Under the pieces are notes generated by a model that saw only the letters and a list, made by a program, of their open reading frames with translations, was not told where the DNA came from and ran no database searches. From contig NZ_JAGSOG010000003.1 in assembly GCF_018139695.1 (NCBI RefSeq), positions 1 through 64,000 on the forward strand: a DNA stretch of 64,000 nucleotides, given 5' to 3'. This document shows positions 41,436 through 50,191 of the stretch, in pieces; the first letter of the stretch is position 1; each line of letters starts with the position of its first letter. The translations under genes were made by a program, and so were the position numbers. This DNA comes from Actinospica durhamensis (lineage in GTDB: Bacteria; Actinomycetota; Actinomycetes; Streptomycetales; Catenulisporaceae).

Positions 41436-42656
41436 TTAGTTCCGAAGAGGCAGCTGCCGTCCGGCGCGGAGCGTTCTCGACGTGTTGAAGCTCAGGGCGT
41501 ACGCGGCGGCCGCGAGTTCGGCGACGCCGTGCGGTTCGGAGAGCGAGCGGCCGGTCAGTTCCTGTACGCGGCGGAGTCGGTAACGGACGGTGTTCGGGTG
41601 GCAGTAAAGGGCTTCCGCGGCACGCTCTGCCGAGCCCGCGTGCTCGAAGTAGGCGTGGAGCGTCTCGAGCAGCGGCGTGCGGTCTTCCGGGGGCAGGCCG
41701 AGGACGGGGCCGAGTACTTCGTCCGCGAGGCGGTGGCCTTCGGCGGGTTCGCACACCATCAGCGCGGCCAGCGGGCTCGGGTCGAACACACGCACTTCGG
41801 CCTTGCCGTCCGGCAGGGCGCTGAGTGCCGCCTGGGCCAGGCGCAGGGCGCGCGGGGTGTCGGTGAGCGCGCGATAGAGCGGGCTCACGCCGGTGCGTGC
41901 CAGGGCGATCTCCCCCAGGACGGCCAGCAGCGTCTCGTGTTGCTTGGCGGCTACGGAGATCACGCCGAGTTGCTGGTTCGGAGTCAGCCGCCACGCGGAG
42001 ACGATGCCTTGGGCAGCGAGTCTGCGCTCGACGCCCGGCAGGCTCGCCTCGGCCAGGGCGTGGGTGTCCGCGGCCACGACCACGAGCTGTCGGTCGGCGG
42101 GAAGGCCGAGAAGCGCCGCGGCTTCCCAGGGGGCGGCATCAGGGCTGCGCTGTCCTGTGAGTAAGGCCTCTACCAAAGCGGAGCGCCGCTGCTGGCTGGC
42201 GAGCAGCAACTCGGCGGTCGCCGCCCGGTATGCCTCGGTGAGCGCGAGAGCGTGCTGGTCGGTCAGCCGCAGGATCATGCCCGCCGCCGTGAGCAGCGCC
42301 TCGGTGGCCTCGGGCCGTGCTTCGTGGCGGGCCCGCTCGGCCAGGGCGTCCCACAGCGACGTGAAACAGATCCGGTAGCACTGCAAGACCTCGGGCAACG
42401 GCGCACCCTGCTGAGCCCGCCGGCGGCCGGTGGCCTCCGGGGCGGCCAGGTCGAGCGGAGCCTGCGGGTGGCCGATCGCGGTGACCAGGAAGCGGAGATT
42501 GCGCTCGATCGAGCGGCTCAGCTCCTCGGCGGGCACGACCTGCTCGTCGCGGTAGAACGCAATGCGCTCGACGGTCGCGGCGCACGCGTCGGAAATCAGC
42601 CGGGGCAGCTGCGCCTCGGCCCACGTGGCCAGCTCGGCCAACTCGTTGCGGCTCAT
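41436..42656 (-). CDS. PucR/CdaR-family transcriptional regulator
   Basis: A 406-residue regulator. The N-terminal RsbRD-like helical domain is at about 15-165, the central GGDEF-related region at about 180-300, and the C-terminal PucR HTH at about 335-395 (LLETLHAYFEHAGSAERAAE, LYCHPNTVRYRLRRVQELTG). It binds DNA and responds to small molecules; the family controls purine, sugar-acid and secondary metabolism genes. It is divergent from the GH12 cellulase across a 289-base region with a 15-bp palindrome, so it may regulate that gene. Confidence 0.9.
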   Translation of the reverse strand: MSRNELAELATWAEAQLPRLISDACAATVERIAFYRDEQVVPAEELSRSIERNLRFLVTAIGHPQAPLDLAAPEATGRRRAQQGAPLPEVLQCYRICFTSLWDALAERARHEARPEATEALLTAAGMILRLTDQHALALTEAYRAATAELLLASQQRRSALVEALLTGQRSPDAAPWEAAALLGLPADRQLVVVAADTHALAEASLPGVERRLAAQGIVSAWRLTPNQQLGVISVAAKQHETLLAVLGEIALARTGVSPLYRALTDTPRALRLAQAALSALPDGKAEVRVFDPSPLAALMVCEPAEGHRLADEVLGPVLGLPPEDRTPLLETLHAYFEHAGSAERAAEALYCHPNTVRYRLRRVQELTGRSLSEPHGVAELAAAAYALSFNTSRTLRAGRQLPLRN

Positions 42657-42749
42657 GGACTTGCCGAACTCCCCTTCTCCTGGCCAGTCCCGCCAAGCCT
42701 AGTTCCTCAGCCGACCCCTTCCGGGAGGGGCATGTCGGCCGTAGCCGGC

Positions 42750-42764
42750 AGTGAAGCTTTCACT
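42750..42764. promoter_or_regulatory. 15-bp palindrome upstream of the GH12 gene
   Basis: Perfect dyad AGTGAA-GCT-TTCACT with six-base arms, in the 289-base divergent region (42657-42945) between the PucR and cellulase genes. It resembles half sites used by LacI-family repressors of polysaccharide genes, but lacks their central CG. The rest of the region shows no gene. Confidence 0.5.
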
Positions 42765-42945
42765 CCGGCGTACCGCGCGCGGCGCCATGAGCTGCCCAGA
42801 CGAGTTCGGATCGGACCAGGTTCGCAGGTAGCTGCGACAAACGGCAGGGGGCCGCTTAGCGTGAAGGTTCTGACGACGCACGCAACCGATCCTCAAGGCA
42901 GGTCGAGGGCAGGCGACTCGCCGCGGACCACCAAGGAGGCTATCC

Positions 42946-44043
42946 GTGACAAAGTTCGGTAGGGCCACCCGCATCGTGACCGCAGTGCTCTTAGGCCTGG
43001 GGTCGCTCACGGTGGCGAGCAACGCCCAAGCGGCCACCACGCAGCTGTGCCAGGAGCAGACGGCTCCGGCGGTCGGCGGCGTCTACAACGTGCAGAACGA
43101 CGAGTGGGGATCGGGCGCCGCCGAGTGCATCACCACCGACGGAAACGCCGACTTCAGCGTGGCCGACTCGGCGATCGACAACGCGACCAACGGTGCTCCG
43201 GGCGCCTACCCGTCGATCTATCAGGGCTGCCACTTCGGCGTCTGCACCTCGGGCGGGCTCACCTCGACACCCGTTGAAGTGTCGAGCCTGACGACCGGAA
43301 AGGTCACCACGAGCTGGTCCACCACCCAGCCCGGCGGCAGCAGCGACTACGACGTCGCCTACGACGTCTGGTTCAACCACACCGCGACGACCACGGGCCA
43401 GCCCAACTGCACCGAGCTCATGGTCTGGCTCAACCACAACGGCCCGGTCCAACCGTTCGGCACCGAGGTGGCGAGCGGCGTCACCGTCGGCGGCCGGGGC
43501 TACAACGTCTGGGAAGGCAGCCAGTGGTTCGGTGACACCGTCTCGTACACCATGACGACGTCGGCCACCTCGGTCAGCGGCCTCGACCTCGCCCCGCTGG
43601 CCCAGGACGCGGTCAGCCGCGGCTACCTGTCCAGCTCCTGCTACCTCATCGACATCGAGGCCGGCTTCGAGATCTGGCAGGGCGGCGCCGGACTGGCCAC
43701 CAACTCCTTCTCCGTCGCCGTCAACGGCGCCGCCCCGGTGCCGCCGTCCTGCACGGTGGCGTACACGCTCAACAACAGCTCCGGCGGCTCCATGCAGGCC
43801 AACATCGTCGTGACCGACACCGGCAACAGTCCGCTCAACAGCTGGACCCTGACTTGGACCTTCCCTGGCGACACGAAGATCACCAGCATGTGGGCGGGCG
43901 ACTACAGCCAATCGGGCGAAGCGGTCACCGTGACCAACGCCTCCTACGACGGCACGATCGCGCCCGGGGCCTCGGTCGAAGTCGGCTTCAACGGCACCTA
44001 TACGAGCAATGACGCGGTACCGACCGGGTTCACCTGTAGCTGA
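42946..44043 (+). CDS. Secreted GH12 endoglucanase with C-terminal CBM2
   Basis: A 365-residue extracellular beta-1,4-glucanase or xyloglucanase. A Sec signal peptide covers about 1-30 (cleavage near ASNAQA-A). The GH12 domain covers about 33-262: YNVQNDEWGSGAAECITTDG, CHFGVCTSGG, CTELMVWLNHNG with the nucleophile Glu, and IDIEAGFEIWQGG with the acid/base Glu. A CBM2 cellulose-binding module covers about 266-365 (SCTVAYTLNNSSGGS, LNSWTLTWTFPGD, PTGFTC), with Cys residues at its ends in the usual place for a disulfide. There is little linker between domains. GTG 42946 has AAGGAGG. Retaining hydrolysis of cellulose-like glucan is expected. Confidence 0.95.
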   Translation: MTKFGRATRIVTAVLLGLGSLTVASNAQAATTQLCQEQTAPAVGGVYNVQNDEWGSGAAECITTDGNADFSVADSAIDNATNGAPGAYPSIYQGCHFGVCTSGGLTSTPVEVSSLTTGKVTTSWSTTQPGGSSDYDVAYDVWFNHTATTTGQPNCTELMVWLNHNGPVQPFGTEVASGVTVGGRGYNVWEGSQWFGDTVSYTMTTSATSVSGLDLAPLAQDAVSRGYLSSSCYLIDIEAGFEIWQGGAGLATNSFSVAVNGAAPVPPSCTVAYTLNNSSGGSMQANIVVTDTGNSPLNSWTLTWTFPGDTKITSMWAGDYSQSGEAVTVTNASYDGTIAPGASVEVGFNGTYTSNDAVPTGFTCS

Positions 44044-44109
44044 TCCACCTGCAAGACTGCCGGTGCGTCTCGCGCAGGCGTCCCAGGGGACGGCGACAGG
44101 AGGAACGCG

Positions 44110-45966
44110 GTGGAAGGCAATCCCGACGCAGCAGTCGACGAGCTCGCGGCGGCGGTCGCGCTGGTGATGCCGGGGCTCGTCGGCGTCATCCCGCCCCGGC
44201 CCGCCGCCGCGCTGGGCAGGCTGGGCAGGTCGGTGGAGGTGTCCTCGCTGGCCGCCGCCGGTGCGGGACGCCCCGAGGAGAGGGTCACCGGCCCTCAGCT
44301 CAAGCCGCACCGGTTGACGGCCGACCAAGGGGGAGGCCCGGCCGTGCTCGCCGCACTGGCATCGCTCGAAGTGATGCTCGCCGAGCGGCTGCTCGGCGCC
44401 CTCGAAGTCGCGGTTGAAGCCTTGGACGTCGCAGCGTTCGAGGTTGCCGGGCTGGACGTAGCAGCGTTCAACGTCGCGGGCCCGACGGCGTTGGCCGGTC
44501 AGGCGCCCCGCACGCACGGCACGGTGGTTGCCTTCGTGTCATCGAGCGACGAGAGCGAGGCGCGCCGGGCGGCCACCTTCGTCGAGAAGCTGCGTCCTGG
44601 AACCGCCGCACTGGTCGAGACCGTGACGCGGATGCTGGTGGCACACGAGTCGATCGCACCGCTGCTGGCCACGGTCTCGGGCGAGGATGAGCGCTCACTC
44701 GCGAGCGCTCACGGCGCCGGATACCTGGCCTTCGCGGTCGCGACGGTCTCCGCCGTGATCAAGTCGGCCGATCTCCCGGCGTACGCCGGCGGCCCGTCGG
44801 CCGTCATCGGACTGGCTCTCGGCGCGAGTGCCATGCTGCTGCGCGAAGTGGAGATGCCGCCCGGCTATACCGAAGCGGTGCTCGCGGAGGCGCGGGCCCG
44901 CTTCCTCCTCCCTCGCCATACTCACGGCTCGGTGTCACTCGCCGAGGGCCGCGGCTTCGCACTCACTGACGGCGCCTGGCCCGAGACCTCGGACTTCAGC
45001 GGCAACGGGCTGGTCGCCGTCGGATCCAGCGGTGTGGTCATCCAGACCGGCGCCGCGGCCGGCGCGGTGCGCGTGGACCTGGCAATACGCGAGGGCGCGC
45101 CCGAAGAGGTCGACACGAAGACCTGGGACGAGGTCGTGGAGGTGAGCTGGAATGCAGCGCGGGGGCTCGCGTCCGTCGTGGGGTCCGGTGAGGGCGAATC
45201 CGACGCGCGACTCAAAGCACAGACGCCGCCCTGGCCAGGGCACTACCGGCTTCGCGTGCACGTCAGCGGCAGAGACGGCGACCGCGATGAAGAACGCTAC
45301 AAGCTGGTCGTGTGGCGCGCACCGGCCGCGCCCGAGATCGTGCACCGGGCAGTCGACCGTCTCGGGCACCGGCTGCGCGGCGAACCGGAGCCGAGTACGG
45401 TCGTCCGGCCGGAGGCCGCCTACCGCTGGATCAGCGGGTCGTTCCTGCGCGAAGCCGCCACGGTCACGATCGCCACCGGCGTGACGCCCGAGGAGCTCAT
45501 CCGCATCTTCGGCGGCGATCCCGACCGTCCGGAGCCGACGGCGTCCATCAGCCACGAGCAGCACGAGGACCGCAACAAGCTGATCGCCTCGATCGCCGTC
45601 CTCGACATCGGCGGCGGGGTGCTGGCCGTCGAGGACAACGGTTTTCAGGGCGCTGACAGCGAGATCGTCCGCAAGCTCTCGCGCCAGGGACGTGCCGCCA
45701 GCATGTACTGGAACGTCAACGCGCTCACCTGCCTGACGCTCGCCGAGGGCGGTCGGCTCCTCGAGTCCTTCGAGCCGGGATTCGCAGGGTACGAATCGGA
45801 TCACCCGGCCACCGTGGAAGCGTTGCGCGGCATCGATTTCGAGGACTACCGCGACAAACACGAGAAGGGCCTCGTCGCCGTCGAACGCTTCACCGGCCAC
45901 GTCTTCACCGAGGAGGCACTCGAACGCATCACGTCGCAGGACGTCGTCTACCGGCTGCCGAACTAG
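44110..45966 (+). CDS. DUF6461-containing protein with long N-terminal extension
   Basis: A 618-residue protein. The C-terminal 180 residues resemble DUF6461 (RWISGSFLREAATVTIATGV, EELIRIFGGDPDRPE, VLDIGGGVLAVEDNGFQG, SMYWNVNALTCLTLAEGG), a family common in actinomycetes without known activity. Residues 1-430 are not recognised. They include a repeat-like stretch (VEALDVAAFEVAGLDVAAFN, about 100-120) and a middle part that resembles a beta-sheet phage- or toxin-associated fold (HTHGSVSLAEGRGFALTDG). GTG 44110 has AGGAGG. It follows the cellulase by 66 bases on the same strand, but a functional link is doubtful. Confidence 0.75.
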   Translation: MEGNPDAAVDELAAAVALVMPGLVGVIPPRPAAALGRLGRSVEVSSLAAAGAGRPEERVTGPQLKPHRLTADQGGGPAVLAALASLEVMLAERLLGALEVAVEALDVAAFEVAGLDVAAFNVAGPTALAGQAPRTHGTVVAFVSSSDESEARRAATFVEKLRPGTAALVETVTRMLVAHESIAPLLATVSGEDERSLASAHGAGYLAFAVATVSAVIKSADLPAYAGGPSAVIGLALGASAMLLREVEMPPGYTEAVLAEARARFLLPRHTHGSVSLAEGRGFALTDGAWPETSDFSGNGLVAVGSSGVVIQTGAAAGAVRVDLAIREGAPEEVDTKTWDEVVEVSWNAARGLASVVGSGEGESDARLKAQTPPWPGHYRLRVHVSGRDGDRDEERYKLVVWRAPAAPEIVHRAVDRLGHRLRGEPEPSTVVRPEAAYRWISGSFLREAATVTIATGVTPEELIRIFGGDPDRPEPTASISHEQHEDRNKLIASIAVLDIGGGVLAVEDNGFQGADSEIVRKLSRQGRAASMYWNVNALTCLTLAEGGRLLESFEPGFAGYESDHPATVEALRGIDFEDYRDKHEKGLVAVERFTGHVFTEEALERITSQDVVYRLPN

Positions 45967-46075
45967 CGCGGCATCAGGCTACCGTCGCCCTGTCCGGCAG
46001 CGGACGTCTCCCAGGCCCGTGCTGTCGCCCGCCCCCGGGTTGGCGCGCCGCGCCGCGATCGTGTACCTATCTGCC

Positions 46076-46549
46076 ATGCCCATGCACCCCGGCGTTGATC
46101 CCGCGACACCGTCCGCCGCGTCTGCGGCCGCCTCGTCGACCGCAGTGTCCGTCATCCTCGTCGGAGGTGGAAAAGACCAGCTCAGCGAGCCCGCCGCGGC
46201 CCGTGACCTGTACGTCAGCCCGCTGTTCGTACGCCGGCGGGCCCGGGCCGAGGCGAGCGGTGTGCCGTGGTTCGTCATCAGCGGCCGCTGGGGGCTGCTC
46301 GCCCCCGGCGACGTCCTCGCGCCCTACTCCTTCTCGCTCGCCGAGCAGTCGGTGAACTACCAGCGGGCCTGGGGCCGCTTCGTGGCCGAGCAACTCTGCC
46401 TGGCCAGCCCGGTCGGCCGCGGCGACATCGTGGAGATCAGCGCCGGCGGCGCCTACGCCGCCGCGCTCACCGCCCCGATCGAGTACCTCGGCGCCCGGGT
46501 CCGCCGGGCGACCGCGGGCACGAACGATGCGGGTGACGAGCCACGATGA
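46076..46549 (+). CDS. DUF6884-like protein
   Basis: A 157-residue protein matching the DUF6884 pattern (VSVILVGGGKDQL, ARDLYVSPLFVRRRARAEAS, WFVISGRWGLLAPGDVLAPY). In related proteins the first motif usually reads VGCxK; here the Cys is Gly. The family is related to proteins linked with nucleobase or tRNA-base chemistry in phages and bacteria, but the activity is not known to me. The frame opens at 46019; ATG 46076 is preferred. It overlaps the next gene by four bases (ATGA), so they are coupled. Confidence 0.75.
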   Translation: MPMHPGVDPATPSAASAAASSTAVSVILVGGGKDQLSEPAAARDLYVSPLFVRRRARAEASGVPWFVISGRWGLLAPGDVLAPYSFSLAEQSVNYQRAWGRFVAEQLCLASPVGRGDIVEISAGGAYAAALTAPIEYLGARVRRATAGTNDAGDEPR

Positions 46550-46944
46550 CCCCCGGACACCCGCAACTGCTCACCCCCGAGCAGAAGCTCGCCGACGCGA
46601 AGAAGCTGTTGAACCTCCCGCGTATCGTCGTGATCTGCGGCTCCACCCGCTTCATGACCGAGATGGCCGAGGCCGATCTGCGGGAGACCACAGCCGGGAA
46701 GATCGTCGTCAAACCGGGCTGTGACGTGAAGTCGCCGCACGAACTCTGGTCCGATCCCAGCGAGGCCGAGGCGCTGAAGGTTCGACTCGACACTCTGCAC
46801 CGGGCGAAGATCCGGCTCGCTGACGAGGTACTCGTCGTCGGCGACTACATCGGAGACAGCACCCGCGCCGAAATCGCCTACGCCCGGTCGCTGGGCAAGC
46901 CCGTGCGGTTCACGCACCCCGAAGTCGACCCTGACGCCGCCTGA
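46546..46944 (+). CDS. Nucleoside deoxyribosyltransferase-like protein (CGSTRF motif)
   Basis: A 132-residue protein with the Rossmann-like start IVVICGSTRFMTEMAEAD (about 27-44) and a second conserved block DEVLVVGDYIGDSTRAEIAYARS (about 92-114) that resembles nucleoside 2-deoxyribosyltransferase-like nucleotide-binding proteins. Binding of a nucleotide or deoxyribonucleoside is likely; catalysis is unproven. It overlaps the DUF6884-like stop by four bases, so the two probably act on the same nucleobase-type substrate. Confidence 0.8.
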   Translation: MTPGHPQLLTPEQKLADAKKLLNLPRIVVICGSTRFMTEMAEADLRETTAGKIVVKPGCDVKSPHELWSDPSEAEALKVRLDTLHRAKIRLADEVLVVGDYIGDSTRAEIAYARSLGKPVRFTHPEVDPDAA

Positions 46945-46993
46945 CCGCCCGACCCACACCCTCCGCAGGCATCATGTGGGATTGATCATCCAG

Positions 46994-48058
46994 TCACACG
47001 GTCGGATTCGGGCTGTGGTGGCGCTGTCCAGTCCGACGCGCGCTGGCCGCGAGCCGGTCGGCGAGTGCGAGGACGCGCTCGCGCAGTTCGTCCGGGCGCT
47101 CGATCTCGAACGGCAGGTCCAGCGCGGCGAGCAGCGGCGGCAACCAGTCGAGTTGCTCGACTCGTAGTTCGACGCGTAGCCAGTCCGCGGTCTCCGGTTC
47201 GGTCTCCAGTTCGGTCTCCGGTTCCGCGCTCTGTCCGCCTGGTCCGGCCGGTCCACCCGGCGTGCGTTCGATGGTGGCGATACTCTCCGGCAGGCGGGTT
47301 CGGATCCGCTCGACCGTTCCGCGGATCCAGACGGTCACCTCGTGGCGGTACGGAGCCGTGGCGAGGCCGGCCACGACGCGCTGGGCCGGATCGATCCCCT
47401 CGGGGGGCTCGAACGATCCGGGCTGCGCTCTGGCGCCCGTGATGCGATCGAGGCGGAAACTGCGTTCCTCGCCGCTGCGGGCATCGAGAGCTCTGACATA
47501 CCAGCGTTCCCCATGGCTCACGACCCCGTACGGGTGCAGGGTGCGGTCACTCACACGGCCCTCGCGGTCGGTGTATCTGACCGAGACCGGTCGACGGTGG
47601 CTGACCGCGTCGGCGACGGTGAGCAGGACTTCGGGGTCCGGGGCAGCGATCCGGCCAGGGCCCGAGGTGAAGGAGAGCGCGTCGAGCACGCTCTCGAGCC
47701 TGCGGGCCAGGCGTGACGGCAGCACCCGGCGGATCTTGGCCGCGGCCGTCTCGCTCGCCGTGCCCATCGGCGTCGTCAGCCCCGACCGGCTCCCGGCGAT
47801 CAGGCCGAGCAGCACGGCGAGCGCCTCGTCGTCATCGAGCATCAGCGGCGGCAGACGGTAACCGGGGGCGAGCCGGTAGCCCCCGTAGCGCCCGCGCACC
47901 GACTCGACCGGAAGGTCGAGGTCGATCAGCTGGCCCACGTAGCGCCGCACCGTGCGGCCGTCCACGCCCAGCCGGTCGGCGAGCTCGGCCACGGTCCGCA
48001 CGCCGCCGGACTGCAGCAGCTCCAGCAGCATCAGCACGCGGCCGGTGGGTCGATTCAC
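46994..48058 (-). CDS. YafY-like regulator with HTH and WYL domain
   Basis: A 354-residue transcription factor. A DeoR-like N-terminal HTH (VLMLLELLQSGGVRTVAELA, GVDGRTVRRYVGQLIDLDLP) is followed by a linker and a WYL-type ligand-binding domain at about 140-225, where the motif reads RWYVRALD. It then has a WCX-type C-terminal extension. A Glu/Thr-rich insertion (EPETELETEPETADW) sits in that extension. It is divergent from the VOC gene across 104 bases, its likely target. WYL domains sense small ligands or nucleic acids. Confidence 0.92.
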   Translation of the reverse strand: MNRPTGRVLMLLELLQSGGVRTVAELADRLGVDGRTVRRYVGQLIDLDLPVESVRGRYGGYRLAPGYRLPPLMLDDDEALAVLLGLIAGSRSGLTTPMGTASETAAAKIRRVLPSRLARRLESVLDALSFTSGPGRIAAPDPEVLLTVADAVSHRRPVSVRYTDREGRVSDRTLHPYGVVSHGERWYVRALDARSGEERSFRLDRITGARAQPGSFEPPEGIDPAQRVVAGLATAPYRHEVTVWIRGTVERIRTRLPESIATIERTPGGPAGPGGQSAEPETELETEPETADWLRVELRVEQLDWLPPLLAALDLPFEIERPDELRERVLALADRLAASARRTGQRHHSPNPTV

Positions 48059-48162
48059 GCTTCCCCACTCTACGCGAATACCGCGAATACCGGACCGATT
48101 CTGTCCACTATTGGGACTAGCGTGCGAAGCACAAAGGTATTCACCACCCGAGGAGGATCCCC

Positions 48163-48564
48163 GTGGACTTCGTTTCGATCCGCGTCATCACCGGTGACGT
48201 CGCGCGCCTCGTCGCCTTCTACGAGACGGCCACCGCCGTTCCGGCAAGCCGCTACACCGAGGATTTCGCCGAGCTGCGCACCTCGCGCGCGACGCTCGCG
48301 ATCGGCAGCACCCGCACGGTCGCCGCGTTCGCGCCCGGCGCGGCCCGTCCGGGCGAGAACCACAGCGTCATCATCGAGTTCCTCGTGGACGACGTCGACG
48401 AGCTCTACCGGCGCCTGGCCGGGACGGAGATCACCGTCGTCAACCAGGAGCCGACCACCATGCCGTGGGGCAACCGGTCCCTGCTGGTGCGCGACCCCGA
48501 CGGCAACCTCGTCAACTTCTTCACCCCCGTCACCCCCGACGCGGTGAAGAAGTTCGCCCGGTAG
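48163..48564 (+). CDS. VOC-family (glyoxalase/bleomycin-resistance-fold) protein
   Basis: A 133-residue protein with two beta-alpha-beta-beta-beta units: VSIRVITGDVARLVAFYETA at the start, VIIEFLVDDVDELYRRLAG in the middle, and LLVRDPDGNLVNFFTPV at the end. Members bind metal or ligands in a dimer cleft and serve as dioxygenases, isomerases or drug-binding proteins. The exact role is unknown. GTG 48163 has GAGGAGG upstream. It is divergent from the WYL regulator, which suggests an inducible detoxification gene. Confidence 0.88.
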   Translation: MDFVSIRVITGDVARLVAFYETATAVPASRYTEDFAELRTSRATLAIGSTRTVAAFAPGAARPGENHSVIIEFLVDDVDELYRRLAGTEITVVNQEPTTMPWGNRSLLVRDPDGNLVNFFTPVTPDAVKKFAR

Positions 48565-48575
48565 CAGCCGGCCAC

Positions 48576-48606
48576 GGGTGCTCGCGTCGCAGTACCGCGA
48601 GCACCC
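48576..48606 (+). terminator. Hairpin terminator after the VOC gene
   Basis: Perfect 11-bp stem (48576-48586 with 48596-48606) and a 9-base loop, 12 bases after the VOC stop. No T tract. It separates the VOC transcript from the MurE gene. Confidence 0.75.
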
Positions 48607-48680
48607 TGAAGTGCGATGGAATAGGAGGTCCCAGGCCCGCGTGACCTGAGCACCGTCCGATCGAAGGAGCGCACTGCCCG

Positions 48681-50156
48681 ATGAAGCTCGCCGACCTCCT
48701 CGATCAGCACCCGTATCGACTCGTTCGAGGCACCCTCGAGATCGAGATCACGGCCCCGGTGACCGCCGACACCCGCAGCGTCGAACGCGGGTCGCTGTTC
48801 GTGGCGGTCGCCGGGCGCCGGCATGACGGCCACGCCCTGCTCCAGGAGGCTTTCGACAAGGGCGCGGTCGCGGCTCTGGTCACCGATGCCGAGAGCCGGG
48901 CGCCGGAGGGGATGACCGTCGTCCGCGTGCCCGACACCCTGGCCGCGGCCTCGCACGTCGCGGCTCGCCAGCAGGGGGAACCCGGGCGGTCGATGGTGGT
49001 CGTCTCGATCACCGGAACGAACGGCAAGACCTCGGTCGCGGCCATGCTGGAGTCGATCCTCAGCTCGCTCAGCCCGGCCCCGGTCGGCGTGATCGGAACC
49101 GGTGGGACGCGCGTCGATCTCAAGCCCCTGCCTCTTTCGGTGAGCACTCCGACCACGCCGCAGGCCATCGAGCTGCAGGCGATCCTGCGCGCCATGGCCG
49201 ACCGGCAGGTGGGCACCCTCGTCATGGAGGCGTCCTCGCTCGCCCTGTTCCAGCACCGGGTGGACCACGCGTTCACCGACATCGGCGTGTTCACCAACCT
49301 CTCGCCCGACCACCTCGACGACCACGGCAGCATGGACGCCTATCGGCAAGCCAAGATGCTGCTGTTCTCCGGCCTGGCCGGCCTGGCGGTGGCCAACGCC
49401 GACGACCCGGTCAGCGCCGAGATCCACACCCTGATGCCGGGCCGGGTGACGAGCTTCGGTATCGAGCAGGACGCCGACTACCGGGCCACCGACATCCAGA
49501 TCTCGCCCGCCGGCACCACATTCACGCTGCACCACCGGGGTCGGGAGTACCGGGCCAAGGTCCCCGTCCCCGCCCGCTTCGCCGTCTCCAACGCCCTGGC
49601 CGCGATCGCGGTCTGCGGGCTGCTGGGCTACGAGCTCGACCGCGTCCTGCCCGCGCTCGAGGCCCTCGGACAGATCCCCGGACGCATGCAGACCCTGCGC
49701 CTTCCGAACGGCACCACCGTCGTCATCGACTACGCCCACAGCCCCGACTCCCTGGAGAAGGTGCTGGACACGCTCCGCGAACTGGCCGGGGACGGCAGGC
49801 TCATCACCGTCTTCGGCTGCGGCGGCGACCGCGACCCCGGCAAACGCGCTCCCATGGGCGTCATCGCCGGACGCCTGTCCGACCATGTGATCATCACCAG
49901 CGACAACCCTCGAACCGAAGACCCCGAGTCGATCCTCGACGCGATCGAACGGGGCCTGAGCACGACCGACGCGACCTACGACCGGCTCCCCGACCGCCGC
50001 GAAGCCATCGCCCGCGCCCTCGGCGCCGCCCGACCCGGCGACACCGCGCTGATCGCCGGCAAGGGCAACGAGGACTACCAGATCATCGGCGACCGCACCA
50101 CGCCGTTCCAGGACATCGCCGTCGTGCGCGAACTCAGCGCTGAGCCGATCGGGTGA
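48681..50156 (+). CDS. murE: MurE-like UDP-MurNAc-tripeptide ligase, stand-alone copy
   Basis: A full-length 491-residue Mur ligase. N-terminal UDP-binding domain about 1-90; ATP loop TGTNGKTS (about 112); central domain with MEASSLALFQHR and YRQAKMLLF, whose Lys should be carbamylated; C-terminal domain with GCGGDRDPGKRAPM. The signature SDNPRTEDP (about 407) is the meso-diaminopimelate specificity motif. The later GKGHE motif reads GKGNEDYQ, with Asn for His. The reaction is ATP-dependent addition of diaminopimelate to UDP-MurNAc-Ala-Glu. It is not in a division/cell wall cluster, so it is likely a second copy with a special role. The GGAG lies 12 bases from the ATG. Confidence 0.88.
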   Translation: MKLADLLDQHPYRLVRGTLEIEITAPVTADTRSVERGSLFVAVAGRRHDGHALLQEAFDKGAVAALVTDAESRAPEGMTVVRVPDTLAAASHVAARQQGEPGRSMVVVSITGTNGKTSVAAMLESILSSLSPAPVGVIGTGGTRVDLKPLPLSVSTPTTPQAIELQAILRAMADRQVGTLVMEASSLALFQHRVDHAFTDIGVFTNLSPDHLDDHGSMDAYRQAKMLLFSGLAGLAVANADDPVSAEIHTLMPGRVTSFGIEQDADYRATDIQISPAGTTFTLHHRGREYRAKVPVPARFAVSNALAAIAVCGLLGYELDRVLPALEALGQIPGRMQTLRLPNGTTVVIDYAHSPDSLEKVLDTLRELAGDGRLITVFGCGGDRDPGKRAPMGVIAGRLSDHVIITSDNPRTEDPESILDAIERGLSTTDATYDRLPDRREAIARALGAARPGDTALIAGKGNEDYQIIGDRTTPFQDIAVVRELSAEPIG

Positions 50157-50191
50157 GCTTAGAGTCGCCCGATGCGGCAGGATGATCCATC

